64,000 nt of DNA from CAZPXH01 sp964591085 (GTDB lineage Bacteria; Spirochaetota; Spirochaetia; DSM-27196; CAZPXH01). Under the pieces are notes generated by a model that saw nothing but the letters and a program-made list of their open reading frames with translations, did not search any database and was not told where the DNA came from. Every line of letters begins with the position of its first letter. Position 1 is the first letter of the stretch. Shown here in pieces: positions 1-8,101 of this stretch. The DNA is taken from positions 32,864-96,863 of the forward strand of contig CAZPXH010000009.1 of the NCBI GenBank assembly GCA_964591085.1, given 5' to 3'. A program made the translations under genes and the position numbers.

Positions 1-1139
1 GCGGCGATGTCATTCCATTTGCGCCTGCATCCCGGCCCCGCGTGGACAAGCACTCCACCGGTGGGGTCGGAGACAAGGTATCTCTCATCCTTGCGCCGCT
101 TGCTGCCGCCGCGGGAGTTCGAGTTCCGATGATGAGCGGCCGGGCCCTTGGTCACACCGGTGGCACCCTGGATAAGCTGGACAGCATTCCCGGGTATCGC
201 AGTAGCCTGGACCCGGAGGAGTTCGTGCGGATAGTGGACGAGCAGGGCTACGCGATGACCGGGCAGACCGAGCGCATTGTCCCCGCTGACCGGCGGATGT
301 ATGCGCTCCGGGACGTGACCTCAACGGTGGAGTCCGTACCCCTGATCACCGGGAGCATTCTCAGCAAGAAGTTTGCCGAAGGCGCCGACGCACTGGTCTT
401 TGACGTGAAGTGTGGAAGCGGTGCGTTCATGAAGACGCAGGCGGACGCGCAGGCTCTCGCAGAATCGTTGGTCCAAACCGGCGAGGCACTTGGTCGGCGT
501 GTGATTGCGGTGATGACCCGAATGGACCAGCCACTTGGCAGAAGGGTTGGCAATCTGCTTGAGGTGCAGGAAGCCGTAGAGCTTCTCCGAGACCCCGGTT
601 CCGGCGCTGCGCACCACGCAGATCTCATGGAAGTCACCCTGGCACTTGCTGCGTGGATGCTCCGCTGCGCCGGGCTTGCTTCAAGTCATGCGGAGGCAAG
701 CGAGCAGGCCCAGGAGGTACTCCGCAATGGCACCGCGCTCTCTGCCTTCCGCCGCAACGTGGAGGCGCAAGGCGGGGACTGGGATGCGCTGGAGCGCCTC
801 CTGGACAATGTGCCGGTAACCGAACGAGCGGAGTTCCGTGCGCCGCAGGACGGCTATCTCACCGGGACCGACTGCTTTGGGGTTGGCCTTGCGTCTGTGT
901 ATCTCGGCGTCGGGCGCAATACCGCAGAGGATTCGGTGGATCCCTACGCCGGAATCCGGTTCCACCGCAAAGTCGGTGACCCCGTGAAGACCGGCGAGCT
1001 TGTAGCAGAGTGCTTTGCGGCTGACGCCCAACGCCTGGAGCAGGGAACCGAGCGGCTCGGGAAGTCGCTGAGCTTTGGTCCTGCTGCTCCGGAACCCCCG
1101 GAATCCATGGTCATTCAGGAGCTCGGTGGCCTTGCCTGA
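1..1139 (+). CDS. deoA: pyrimidine-nucleoside (thymidine) phosphorylase, 5' end missing
   Basis: Phosphorolysis of thymidine/uridine to the free base and (deoxy)ribose-1-phosphate in nucleoside salvage. The frame is open to the left edge of the window, so the gene is cut: about 378 residues are present where the family has about 430-440. The phosphate-binding signature VDKHSTGGVGDK starts at base 42, followed by MMSGRALGHTGGTLDKLDS (bases 129-185), both diagnostic of the family. The GTG at 42 is an internal valine of that signature, not a start. The stop at 1137-1139 lies inside the first codons of recJ, so the two are probably co-transcribed and translationally coupled. The family assignment is firm; deoA versus the broader pyrimidine phosphorylase pdp cannot be decided here. 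Confidence 0.93.
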   Translation, partial: GDVIPFAPASRPRVDKHSTGGVGDKVSLILAPLAAAAGVRVPMMSGRALGHTGGTLDKLDSIPGYRSSLDPEEFVRIVDEQGYAMTGQTERIVPADRRMYALRDVTSTVESVPLITGSILSKKFAEGADALVFDVKCGSGAFMKTQADAQALAESLVQTGEALGRRVIAVMTRMDQPLGRRVGNLLEVQEAVELLRDPGSGAAHHADLMEVTLALAAWMLRCAGLASSHAEASEQAQEVLRNGTALSAFRRNVEAQGGDWDALERLLDNVPVTERAEFRAPQDGYLTGTDCFGVGLASVYLGVGRNTAEDSVDPYAGIRFHRKVGDPVKTGELVAECFAADAQRLEQGTERLGKSLSFGPAAPEPPESMVIQELGGLA

Positions 1140-3261
1140 GCGCACAACCCAATGGCACAAGCCGGAAGCTGACCCGGGGCTGGTCCGGCAGCTCGCCGAA
1201 CGCTACGACATAGACCTGATTACCGCTTCGATTCTTGTCCGGCGCGGCCTCACGGAGCCCTCAGAGGTGCGATTCCTGCTGGATCGTGACATTCGGCTGA
1301 CCTGGAATCCCTTTCGCTTGCCCGGCATGGAGGATGCCGTGGAGCGTACCCTTGCCGCAATCGCGGAAGGGGAGAAGATTCTGGTCTTTGGAGACCGGGA
1401 CGCGGATGGGATCACGGCAACGAGCATCCTGGTGGACAGCCTTCGGAGCCGTGGTGGTCCGGTGAGCTGGAAGGTACCGATGGGGGATGACAGCTACGGA
1501 CTGACCATGGAGGCCGTGGAAGAGCACGCAGCGGCCGACGGCACGCTTATCATCACCGTGGACTGCGGAATCTCAAACCGGAATGAGGTTGCCCGGGCCG
1601 CCGAACTTGGCGTGGATGTGGTTGTTCTGGACCACCACAACCCGCCGGAAGTGCTCCCGGAAGCGGTGGCAATTGTAGATCCCAAACTCTCAGACTCCGC
1701 GTACCCCTTTACCGGAATCTGCGGCGTGACCATCGCGGCAAAGTTTGCCCTGGCACTCTCAATCGCTGGAAGCAGTTTCTACGGCCAGCCGGTGTGCCTG
1801 CTCAATGCCCGCCCCGGCAATGACTCAGTGATTGTGGAGGCGGTGCGCCTGCACAATCTGGTGCCGGTGGATCGGATCCGCGAGACTGTAGTGACGGGTG
1901 TGGTGCCCCTGGACCGCTCGCCGGTGGTCCGCTTTCTGGAAGGGCAGCAGATCCTGGTCTATGACGCCCAGGCCCAGACGCGGATGCTCTCGGAAGCGTT
2001 CGGCGGGGGCGTGGAGTTCGGGATGCTTGATCTTGCGCCGGAAGTCTGGAAGGTCTTCCCGGCGCTCCAGGGTCGGTCCCTCCTGCGGATGCGGACCGGG
2101 TCCCGACTCGCCCGCTTCGCCTCCGAGCCGCCAGGCGAGATAGACGTGCTTGAGACCCTCCTCTCGGCCTTTGCCAACGAGCAGCTTGCAGATGCATGGG
2201 CGGGTTTTGAGCGGAACCTGGATCTGGTTGCGCTGGGAAGCATTGCTGACATGATGCCGCTCACCAACGAGAACCGGGTCATGGTGGACCGCGGGCTGCG
2301 CGTGTGCAGTCAAACCAGTAGACCTGGTCTTGCCGCGCTCCTCGCCCGCCAGAACCTGTACGGGAACCGACTGAGTGCGCGGGACGTCGGCTGGTCCCTT
2401 ACCCCCATGATCAACGCCACCGGACGTATGGGGAGGCCGGATATAGCGGTCCGACTGCTGCTCAGCGAGGACCCGGACGAGGCCCGCGAGCTCGCCGCTG
2501 AGGTTGACCAGTTGAACCGGGAACGCAAGCAGGCCGGCGAGCAGGCTTGGGACGATCTGTTGCCGAAGGCAGAGGCTGCAAGGGAGCGCACCGGTGGGAA
2601 GCTCATAGTTGTGCAGAGCAAGCGGATCCTCCGGGGCATCACCGGAATCATCGCAGGAAGGCTCATGCGACGCTTTGGCATCCCCGCTATTGTCATTGCT
2701 GAGCTGGGGGACGTTGCGGTTGGTTCCGTGCGATCCGGCGAGCAACTCCACGTCACTGATTTCCTCGCGCGCTTCAGCGATTTGCTGACTACCTTTGGCG
2801 GTCACGAGTCCGCTGGCGGTTTCAGCCTTCCACTTGACTCGCTTCCGGACCTTGCCGACGCCCTCTATGAGGCTGCCCTGTCCCTGGACACCGGGGAGGA
2901 GGAGCGGGAAGACTTGCGGATTGACGCAGAGCTTCCGCTGGATCACCTGACGCCGGACCTTCTGCAGGTCGTTGACCGCTTTGGACCCTACGGAATGGAG
3001 CATCCTCCCCTGCGCTTCCTTGCCCGTGGGCTTCGGATTGAGCAGGTGGATTTCATGGGCAAACCCCGGGCAAAGCACGTCCGGCTGCTGCTTGCCGGAG
3101 GTCGCCACAAGTGGCCCGCGGTGTACTGGAACGCAGCTTCTCTCGCTGGCGATGTGCTGAAGGTTGGCGCTCGGGTAGATGCCGCGTTCGAGGTGACCCG
3201 GGACCGCTACAACAACCAGGAACGCACCCGTCTCATCATCCATGACCTCCAGTCGGCCTGA
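1126..3261 (+). CDS. recJ: single-stranded-DNA-specific 5'-3' exonuclease RecJ with a large internal insertion
   Basis: RecJ degrades single-stranded DNA 5' to 3' in recombination and mismatch repair (DHH phosphoesterase family, Mn/Mg-dependent). Numbered from GTG 1126 (711 residues): metal motif FGDRDADG near residues 89-95 (GDYDxDG in most RecJ), the DHH triad at about 169-171, and DLVALGSIADMMPL at about 366-379. The tail has the DHHA1-type GGH motif (TTFGGHESAGGFS). Between the DHH core and DLVALG there are about 145 residues where ordinary RecJ has a short linker. Start: GTG 1126, 4 nt after AGGAG (1117-1121); TTG 1132 has better spacing and is an alternative. It overlaps deoA by 14 bases and the next gene by 20. 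mutL, a repair partner, lies in the same window but not in this operon. Confidence 0.93.
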   Translation: MALPERTTQWHKPEADPGLVRQLAERYDIDLITASILVRRGLTEPSEVRFLLDRDIRLTWNPFRLPGMEDAVERTLAAIAEGEKILVFGDRDADGITATSILVDSLRSRGGPVSWKVPMGDDSYGLTMEAVEEHAAADGTLIITVDCGISNRNEVARAAELGVDVVVLDHHNPPEVLPEAVAIVDPKLSDSAYPFTGICGVTIAAKFALALSIAGSSFYGQPVCLLNARPGNDSVIVEAVRLHNLVPVDRIRETVVTGVVPLDRSPVVRFLEGQQILVYDAQAQTRMLSEAFGGGVEFGMLDLAPEVWKVFPALQGRSLLRMRTGSRLARFASEPPGEIDVLETLLSAFANEQLADAWAGFERNLDLVALGSIADMMPLTNENRVMVDRGLRVCSQTSRPGLAALLARQNLYGNRLSARDVGWSLTPMINATGRMGRPDIAVRLLLSEDPDEARELAAEVDQLNRERKQAGEQAWDDLLPKAEAARERTGGKLIVVQSKRILRGITGIIAGRLMRRFGIPAIVIAELGDVAVGSVRSGEQLHVTDFLARFSDLLTTFGGHESAGGFSLPLDSLPDLADALYEAALSLDTGEEEREDLRIDAELPLDHLTPDLLQVVDRFGPYGMEHPPLRFLARGLRIEQVDFMGKPRAKHVRLLLAGGRHKWPAVYWNAASLAGDVLKVGARVDAAFEVTRDRYNNQERTRLIIHDLQSA

Positions 3262-4297
3262 GTATCGCGGTCCCCGGCTGCTCACCGCCCCACCGGATGG
3301 ATCCCGCAGAGGCAAGGAAGTACTCCCGCTGGTATTTTGGCTTCCCCTGCTCCTTGCCCTTATGCCGGTCCAGGCCGTTGCCCTGCGCGTGCTCATACCC
3401 GGCTCCGTCCGTCCGGCCGAGGCGGTGGCCATCAGCATCCTTGACGGTGGCGTATCCGGAGAGGCGTGGCTCCGGCCCGCAACCGGGGACCCGGTCAGCC
3501 GAGCTAGATTCTTTTCCGGCTCGCCGGCGACTGCGCCGCGCACGTCCGGCTCTGGCTGGTCCGCGGTCCTCCTCGCGGTTCCCCGGGGGTATGTGGGAGA
3601 CCGGATTCTGCTGGAGCTGGCAATCCACATCCCCGGCACCGGCTTCCGCCGAATCACCCGCGAGCTTAAGGTGGACCCCCGCGAGTTTGCGCATCAGACG
3701 ATTCGGCTTTCCTCCCGGCTGGTAGGAGTGAGGGAAGATGATGCTGAGCGCCGCTATCAGGAGGCAGTGGAGCTCCAGGGCATCCTCAACTCTGCCAATC
3801 CCCGGGCTGTCCACGCGAGCCTCCCGTTCCGCATGCCCATAACAAACGTGCGGATCACCGGCGATTTCGGGGTAGGCCGAACTTACCTGTACAGTGACGG
3901 CCGACGCTCCCAGACTGTGCACAACGGTGTAGACCTCGGTGGGCCTCCGGGGAGCCCCATTCTCTCGCCCGGCGCCGGCAGGGTTGTCTACACCGGCTTC
4001 CGCCAGGTCACCGGTCTTACGGTGGTGATTGAGCACCTCCCCGGGATCTTCAGCGTGATGATGCACCTGGACAGTATTGCGGTACGCTCCGGTCAGCTGC
4101 TCTCCCGAGGGCAGGTCATCGGCGGCCTTGGGGCAAGCGGCCTGGCCACGGGTCCGCACCTGCACTGGGAGGTGCGCGTTTCCGGCGTGCCGGTGCATCC
4201 GCTGCTGCTCACCGGTCAAAGTGGACTTCGGCTTGGACCGGGAGCCTTGACAGCCGCCTCGGCACCTACCATATTGGCGATCCGAATTACTGAATGA
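3242..4297 (+). CDS. exported M23-family (LytM/NlpD-type) zinc peptidase
   Basis: 351 residues. A hydrophobic segment at about 28-48 (LPLVFWLPLLLALMPVQAVA) acts as a signal peptide or anchor, so the protein works in the periplasm on peptidoglycan cross-bridges. The C-terminal half is a M23 domain: HNGVDLGGP supplies His227 and Asp231, and GPHLHWE supplies His306 and His308, the complete zinc set of an active LytM domain. The middle (50-190) is beta-rich and unassigned. The ATG lies inside the last codons of recJ (20-base overlap) with no obvious ribosome site, so translation is probably coupled. Pairing with recJ is likely lineage-specific rather than functional. Peptidase fold is confident; exact bond specificity is unknown. 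Confidence 0.9.
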   Translation: MTSSRPEYRGPRLLTAPPDGSRRGKEVLPLVFWLPLLLALMPVQAVALRVLIPGSVRPAEAVAISILDGGVSGEAWLRPATGDPVSRARFFSGSPATAPRTSGSGWSAVLLAVPRGYVGDRILLELAIHIPGTGFRRITRELKVDPREFAHQTIRLSSRLVGVREDDAERRYQEAVELQGILNSANPRAVHASLPFRMPITNVRITGDFGVGRTYLYSDGRRSQTVHNGVDLGGPPGSPILSPGAGRVVYTGFRQVTGLTVVIEHLPGIFSVMMHLDSIAVRSGQLLSRGQVIGGLGASGLATGPHLHWEVRVSGVPVHPLLLTGQSGLRLGPGALTAASAPTILAIRITE

Positions 4298-4309
4298 GAG
4301 GGTAGTGGC

Positions 4310-4519
4310 ATCGCTCACATCAAGGTTGACGACCAGGAAAACCTGGAGAAGGCCATCAAGCGCTTCAAACGCATGGTGGAAAAAGAAGGAATTATCCGCG
4401 AGTGGAAGAAGCGCGAGTATTACGAGAAGCCTTCCACCATCAAGAATCGCAAGAAGAAGGCCCTGGAGCGAAAGCTCGCCAAAAAGGCCCGCAAGTCCGC
4501 TCAGGCTCGCAGCTACTGA
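4310..4519 (+). CDS. rpsU: 30S ribosomal protein S21, apparent ATC start
   Basis: 69 residues, too short to stand out by length but unmistakable: [20 protein letters not shown] followed by the family core [13 protein letters not shown] and a Lys/Arg-rich tail. S21 sits on the 30S platform and helps base-pairing between mRNA and the anti-Shine-Dalgarno region. Start problem: an in-frame TGA at 4295-4297 closes the frame upstream, and the only codons before the conserved Ala-His-Ile are GAG GGT AGT GGC ATC. The codon at the usual Met position is ATC (4310-4312), 7 nt after GAGGG (4298-4302). The first in-frame ATG is about 20 residues inside the protein. The GTG at 4305 is out of frame. The family call is certain; the ATC start is inferred and a base-call error must be excluded. 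Confidence 0.95.
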   Translation: MAHIKVDDQENLEKAIKRFKRMVEKEGIIREWKKREYYEKPSTIKNRKKKALERKLAKKARKSAQARSY

Positions 4520-4550
4520 TTCGGGGATCCCGGCGGCCGCGCGGATCCTG

Positions 4551-5156
4551 GTGATGCTGGCTGCCGTCTCCCTTCTTCTTTCCTGTGCCGGAGAACCCCC
4601 GGCCCTGTACTCCGCACAAATCAGCCATCTTGCCCTGGTGAGCCCGGAAAACGGCGCCATCACATTCTCAATTCTGGCCGCGCTCGGCGTTGACGATCCT
4701 GATGGCCTCGGTGACCTGGTGGAGGTCTACGTAATCAACGATGGAGCGCGCCTGCATTGGTCTCTGGAACCCGGCACCTGGAGGGAGACCGAGCTCCCCG
4801 GTGGACCTGGCATTGTGCTTCCTCCCCTCGCCCTTCCGGAGGCAGGACCGGCACCTGCAGGACGCTACAGAATCCTGGTTATCGATGCCGGGGGCAGGAG
4901 CGCGGAGCAGGAGGTCACTCTCCGCCGCTTACGGGAGCCCGTGGCCCTGCCCGATGCCCTGATTGACCTGAGGCCCGCTGAACTCCGCACGGACAACCTG
5001 CCTTCTTCTCAGCTGCTGCTGCACAGTGACGGCGGACGCACAGTGAATGCTGTTGCTTCCGAGAGTCTTTCCGGAGCGGAGATCAGTCTTCTGTTTCCGG
5101 ACCCCGATCGTGACCTGGTCGTTCAGTGGGGTCCCCTAAGGCTTCCCGCCGATTAA
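4551..5156 (+). CDS. putative lipoprotein of unknown function
   Basis: About 201 residues downstream of rpsU. Start taken at GTG 4551 (ATG 4554 is next). The first residues, VMLAAVSLLLSCAG, form a hydrophobic stretch ending in a lipobox (LLSC), so lipidation at that Cys is likely. With this start the signal has no positive charge; the frame stays open upstream through an Arg (AAR) and an ATC codon at 4524, so a longer non-canonical start is possible. The rest is beta-rich with a Pro/Gly-rich loop and matches no family I recognise. The 3' end overlaps the convergent ParB-like gene by 74 bases (5083-5156). Confidence 0.7.
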   Translation: MMLAAVSLLLSCAGEPPALYSAQISHLALVSPENGAITFSILAALGVDDPDGLGDLVEVYVINDGARLHWSLEPGTWRETELPGGPGIVLPPLALPEAGPAPAGRYRILVIDAGGRSAEQEVTLRRLREPVALPDALIDLRPAELRTDNLPSSQLLLHSDGGRTVNAVASESLSGAEISLLFPDPDRDLVVQWGPLRLPAD

Positions 5157-6066
5157 GAGCCGCGCGACCGGTAATCCATCGCCAAAATGCCCGGAGTCTG
5201 TCGCGCACCGTGTAGCCGAATTGCAGCGCAAAGTCATCGGCGGCGGCGCCAATGCTGTACTCCTCACCATAGCGCTGCTTCAGGTAATGCCAGTGCCGGA
5301 CAAGCCAGACGTAGAGATCGCTCTCAGTGCGCCCGGGGAAGTGCTGCAGCATGCCGTTGTCCCGGATTGCCTGGGCGATCGGCAGGTACACATTCTCATA
5401 CCAGCTCCGCAGGCTCTCGGCGTCTGATATGTCCCGCTCCTCTTCCTTCCCCAGAAAGAAGCGATGTCCTTCAACGTGTCGCAGGATCTCGTCGTAGCGG
5501 CCCGGAGCGCTGAACTCAATCTGGGCATCACCGAGAATCTCGGGCAATCGGGTCTCCCGGTAGAAGCGATCCTTCTCATAATTGAGAACCTGCTGCAGCA
5601 GACTGTCCCGGGTGAGTTCGGTGTCCAGCGTGAGTTCGCTCTCCAGGGACACCACCTCGGCGTCAATGTCCTGCACGCCTTGCAGCCTTGCTACCGAGAC
5701 CCGGTGATTGCCATCTCGGACAAAGTACACGCCACCAATCTCGTAGAGCTTGATTGGCGGGAGAGTGATGTTTGTCAGGTGTGCTTTGTCTACTCGGGTC
5801 CACCGGCTGCGCAGATGCTCTCGGCGGGGGAGGAACTCGCGGGTGAAGTCGTTGTAGCGGCCCTCACTGCCCACAATCAGCCGAATCGGAACGGTGCGGA
5901 GGCCCCGGTAGGACTCGCTCCGCGGCCTGACAACGTCCTTGACTTCCTGGAAGGACAGCATCTCCGAGTGCTGCGGACGCACTGCACCCAGGAATTGCCG
6001 CATTCGGGCCTGGGACCGCGCCTTGTTGAAGTCCTCTCGCGCGGTGATGTCACTCAGGTCTGACAC
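5083..6066 (-). CDS. ParB-like (ParB/Srx fold) protein, function unknown
   Basis: 327 residues. The first half contains KLYEIGGVYFVRDGNHRVSV, the ParB/sulfiredoxin-fold signature in which the GNHR segment lines the nucleotide site. The second half is helical, rich in charged and aromatic residues, with no recognised domain. It resembles regulators annotated as ParB-like or DUF4032-related in spirochaetes and actinobacteria; that is family memory, not a search. Start is GTG 6064-6066 behind GGAGGGG. It follows the phosphoesterase gene with a 17-base overlap, so the two form an operon. No partner ParA is nearby, so plasmid or chromosome partition is not implied. Confidence 0.72.
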   Translation of the reverse strand: MSDLSDITAREDFNKARSQARMRQFLGAVRPQHSEMLSFQEVKDVVRPRSESYRGLRTVPIRLIVGSEGRYNDFTREFLPRREHLRSRWTRVDKAHLTNITLPPIKLYEIGGVYFVRDGNHRVSVARLQGVQDIDAEVVSLESELTLDTELTRDSLLQQVLNYEKDRFYRETRLPEILGDAQIEFSAPGRYDEILRHVEGHRFFLGKEEERDISDAESLRSWYENVYLPIAQAIRDNGMLQHFPGRTESDLYVWLVRHWHYLKQRYGEEYSIGAAADDFALQFGYTVRDRLRAFWRWITGRAALNRREALGDPTERPGHDRGPETED

Positions 6067-6745
6067 GTGCCCCCTCCGGTTCCGGCAGTTCCAGGACCAC
6101 GTGATCGTACGCGTTCACGATCCTGGTGTCAGCGTAGGTCCGGCTGCGTTGCGCGTTCAAGTCATACAGATGCACGTGTCCGTGGATCATATAGCGCGGC
6201 TGGAAGACTCTCAGGAACCAGAGGAAGGCCGTGAACCCCGTGTGCGGCGCATCCGGACGATCCCCGATCCCGAATGGCGGGGAGTGTGTCAGCAGAATGT
6301 CCACGGGATGCCTGCCCAACAGCCGGAGCAAGAGCAGCCGGGGCACGTGTCTCAGCACCTTCCACCACATCTGGGCCTGGGTCCACTGGTTCTCGCCACG
6401 GTTGTATCGGTGACTCCCGCCGAAGCCCAGGATCCGCAGTCCGCACACCCGTTCCAGCCGATCGCCTACGTAGGTGCTGCCCCATGTCGTCGGGATTCGC
6501 CCGAGCTGCTCGGCATCCACGATTAGGGTTCTTCGCCGTCCACGCCGGAAGAAGTCCAGCTCCTCGGTGTTGTGGTTTCCAAACACAAATACCACCGGCC
6601 GGTTGAGGCTGCCGGAGAGAAAGCCCAGATAGTCCATCGGAAGATCGCCCGCGGCAATGACGAGGTCCACATCCCCAAAGCGTTCCTTCACGCTGGAGCT
6701 GTACACCAGCGGGTCAACGTGGTCTGCAACGCAGAGAATGCGCAT
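6050..6745 (-). CDS. calcineurin-like metallophosphoesterase
   Basis: 231 residues, cytoplasmic. Metal-binding motifs in order: AAGDLPMDYLG (GDxxxD), FVFGNHNTEEL (GNH[D/E]), THSPPFG and HGHVHLY (GHxH). The first family motif, normally DxH, reads VADHVDPLVY, so the usual His is not at its place; this occurs in a sub-group of such proteins and does not by itself mean inactivity. Substrate unknown; the family covers nucleotide, phosphodiester and protein phosphatases. It starts 6 nt after the upstream TPR gene and overlaps the ParB-like gene, so all three are likely one transcript. No ribosome site is visible, consistent with coupling. Confidence 0.85.
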   Translation of the reverse strand: MRILCVADHVDPLVYSSSVKERFGDVDLVIAAGDLPMDYLGFLSGSLNRPVVFVFGNHNTEELDFFRRGRRRTLIVDAEQLGRIPTTWGSTYVGDRLERVCGLRILGFGGSHRYNRGENQWTQAQMWWKVLRHVPRLLLLRLLGRHPVDILLTHSPPFGIGDRPDAPHTGFTAFLWFLRVFQPRYMIHGHVHLYDLNAQRSRTYADTRIVNAYDHVVLELPEPEGARVRPE

Positions 6746-6751
6746 CCGCGT

Positions 6752-8101
6752 CTATGCGTCAGCCTTGGCGAGGAGCTCCTGGAGTGTCTCCCTGGCAACC
6801 AGATCAATGGGCCGGGTCTGCGCAAACTCAACGGCCCGGCGGCTGAAGGTGGAGCTGGTGACCACCACGCCCCGCCCGATGTTCTGCTGCCGCATTTCCT
6901 CGTGGATCTTCCTCACCACAGACTCCTCAATCGGGTCAGTGGCGCGCAGAAAGATCAGAAGACGAGGCATCTGCCGAACGTTTCGCCATTTGGACTGGGG
7001 TTCCTGGGCGATGATCCTGCCGGTGTCACGGTTGACCTCCGCGTCCCGGATGGAAAGCCCCATTGCCTGGGCAATTGCCTGGCACATGCCGAGAAACTCG
7101 TCCGTCCCAGTGGTTAGGTAATCCTTGATCCTGTCGTCCTGCCGCAGCTCCTGGTATTGACTCAGCTTCTCCGCAACGTCCCGAAAGTTGGCTTGGACAC
7201 TGTAGATCTGCTCCCACAGGTCAGTCGCCGGCTCAATCTTTCGCCCGCGCTCGTACAGAGCAGCGAGCGCATACTTGGCGTACAGCGTTTCCTTGGAGTT
7301 GGGATCGCTGGTGAGGGACACGGCGCGCTCAAGGTCAGTCTCCGCCTTGTCGGTGGCCCCGTACTTCACCTCTGCAAGGCCCTTGTCTATCAGCGCCTTC
7401 ACCTTGTACTCGGGATCCCGCGTTGCCTTGTCAAAGCTCGCAGCAGCAGCAGGAAACTCGCCGCTGTCCTTCTGCAACTTGCCCAGATAGTAGTTGGCGG
7501 CGTGCAGGTCCGGACTGATCCGAAGCGCCATTTGCAGCTGCTCCCGCGCCTCGTCAGTTTGCTTGGCACGGTAGCACAGCATGCCGAGGCGGAATCGGGC
7601 ATTTGCGTGGCGAGGATTGATCTCAATTGCCTTGCGAAAGTGGCTCAGGGCCTGCGCACCTTTGTTGCGGTCAGCCATCAGGTTCCCGATCAGGTAGTGC
7701 GTCTCCGCATTGCCCGGGTTCAGCTTCTGCAGTAGCAGCAGTTCCTTCAGGGCCTCTTCCGGCTGCTTGAACTGCAAGAAAAGCTCCGCCATCTCCTTGC
7801 GGAACACGCTTTCGTCAATCGCACCATCAAATACGCCGATTTCATTAATGGTACGCATCTCGTGAAGGCTGAGCTCGGGCTTGTTATCCTTCAGGTATGC
7901 CCTCGCGAGCGCGTATCGCGCAGCGATGTTGCGACTGTCCTTTGCAAGGATGGACTTTGCCGCCCGGATGGCCTGCGGCAGCTTGCCGGAGCGGATCATG
8001 TCGTTGATGCTGGCAAGGCGCCGGGGCGCAACAATAGCGCGGAGCACAAAAAAGGCCGCAACGAGGACAACCGCACCAAGGATGATGACTGCAACGAGCA
8101 T
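6752..8101 (-). CDS. membrane-anchored TPR protein with an Mrr-like C-terminal domain
   Basis: 449 residues. A single N-terminal membrane helix (about residues 2-25, LVAVIILGAVVLVAAFFVL) is followed by tetratricopeptide repeats to about 300 (for example ALSHFRKAIEINPRHANARF). The last 100 residues contain RGVVVTSSTFSRRAVEFAQ and IDLVARETL, the end of the Mrr-type restriction-endonuclease-like fold (usually GxxxTxxxFxxxA...IxLIDGxxL). The expected catalytic D...(E/Q)xK is not clear, so it may bind rather than cut. No methylase is nearby. The ATG (complement of 8099-8101) overlaps the ATG of the divergent gene in the four bases CATG. Likely role: membrane-side scaffold; unproven. Confidence 0.8.
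   Translation of the reverse strand: MLVAVIILGAVVLVAAFFVLRAIVAPRRLASINDMIRSGKLPQAIRAAKSILAKDSRNIAARYALARAYLKDNKPELSLHEMRTINEIGVFDGAIDESVFRKEMAELFLQFKQPEEALKELLLLQKLNPGNAETHYLIGNLMADRNKGAQALSHFRKAIEINPRHANARFRLGMLCYRAKQTDEAREQLQMALRISPDLHAANYYLGKLQKDSGEFPAAAASFDKATRDPEYKVKALIDKGLAEVKYGATDKAETDLERAVSLTSDPNSKETLYAKYALAALYERGRKIEPATDLWEQIYSVQANFRDVAEKLSQYQELRQDDRIKDYLTTGTDEFLGMCQAIAQAMGLSIRDAEVNRDTGRIIAQEPQSKWRNVRQMPRLLIFLRATDPIEESVVRKIHEEMRQQNIGRGVVVTSSTFSRRAVEFAQTRPIDLVARETLQELLAKADA

Noticed and set aside
4305..4550. A long frame over rpsU ending in the lipoprotein
   Set aside because: The first 80 residues are out-of-frame readings of rpsU with Arg/Ser-rich composition; S21 is the real product.
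1825..4663. Long open frames antisense to recJ and the M23 gene
   Set aside because: They mirror strongly conserved coding sequence on the plus strand.
5083..6066. A chromosome-partition role for the ParB-like protein
   Set aside because: No ParA or parS sites nearby; only the fold motif is shared.
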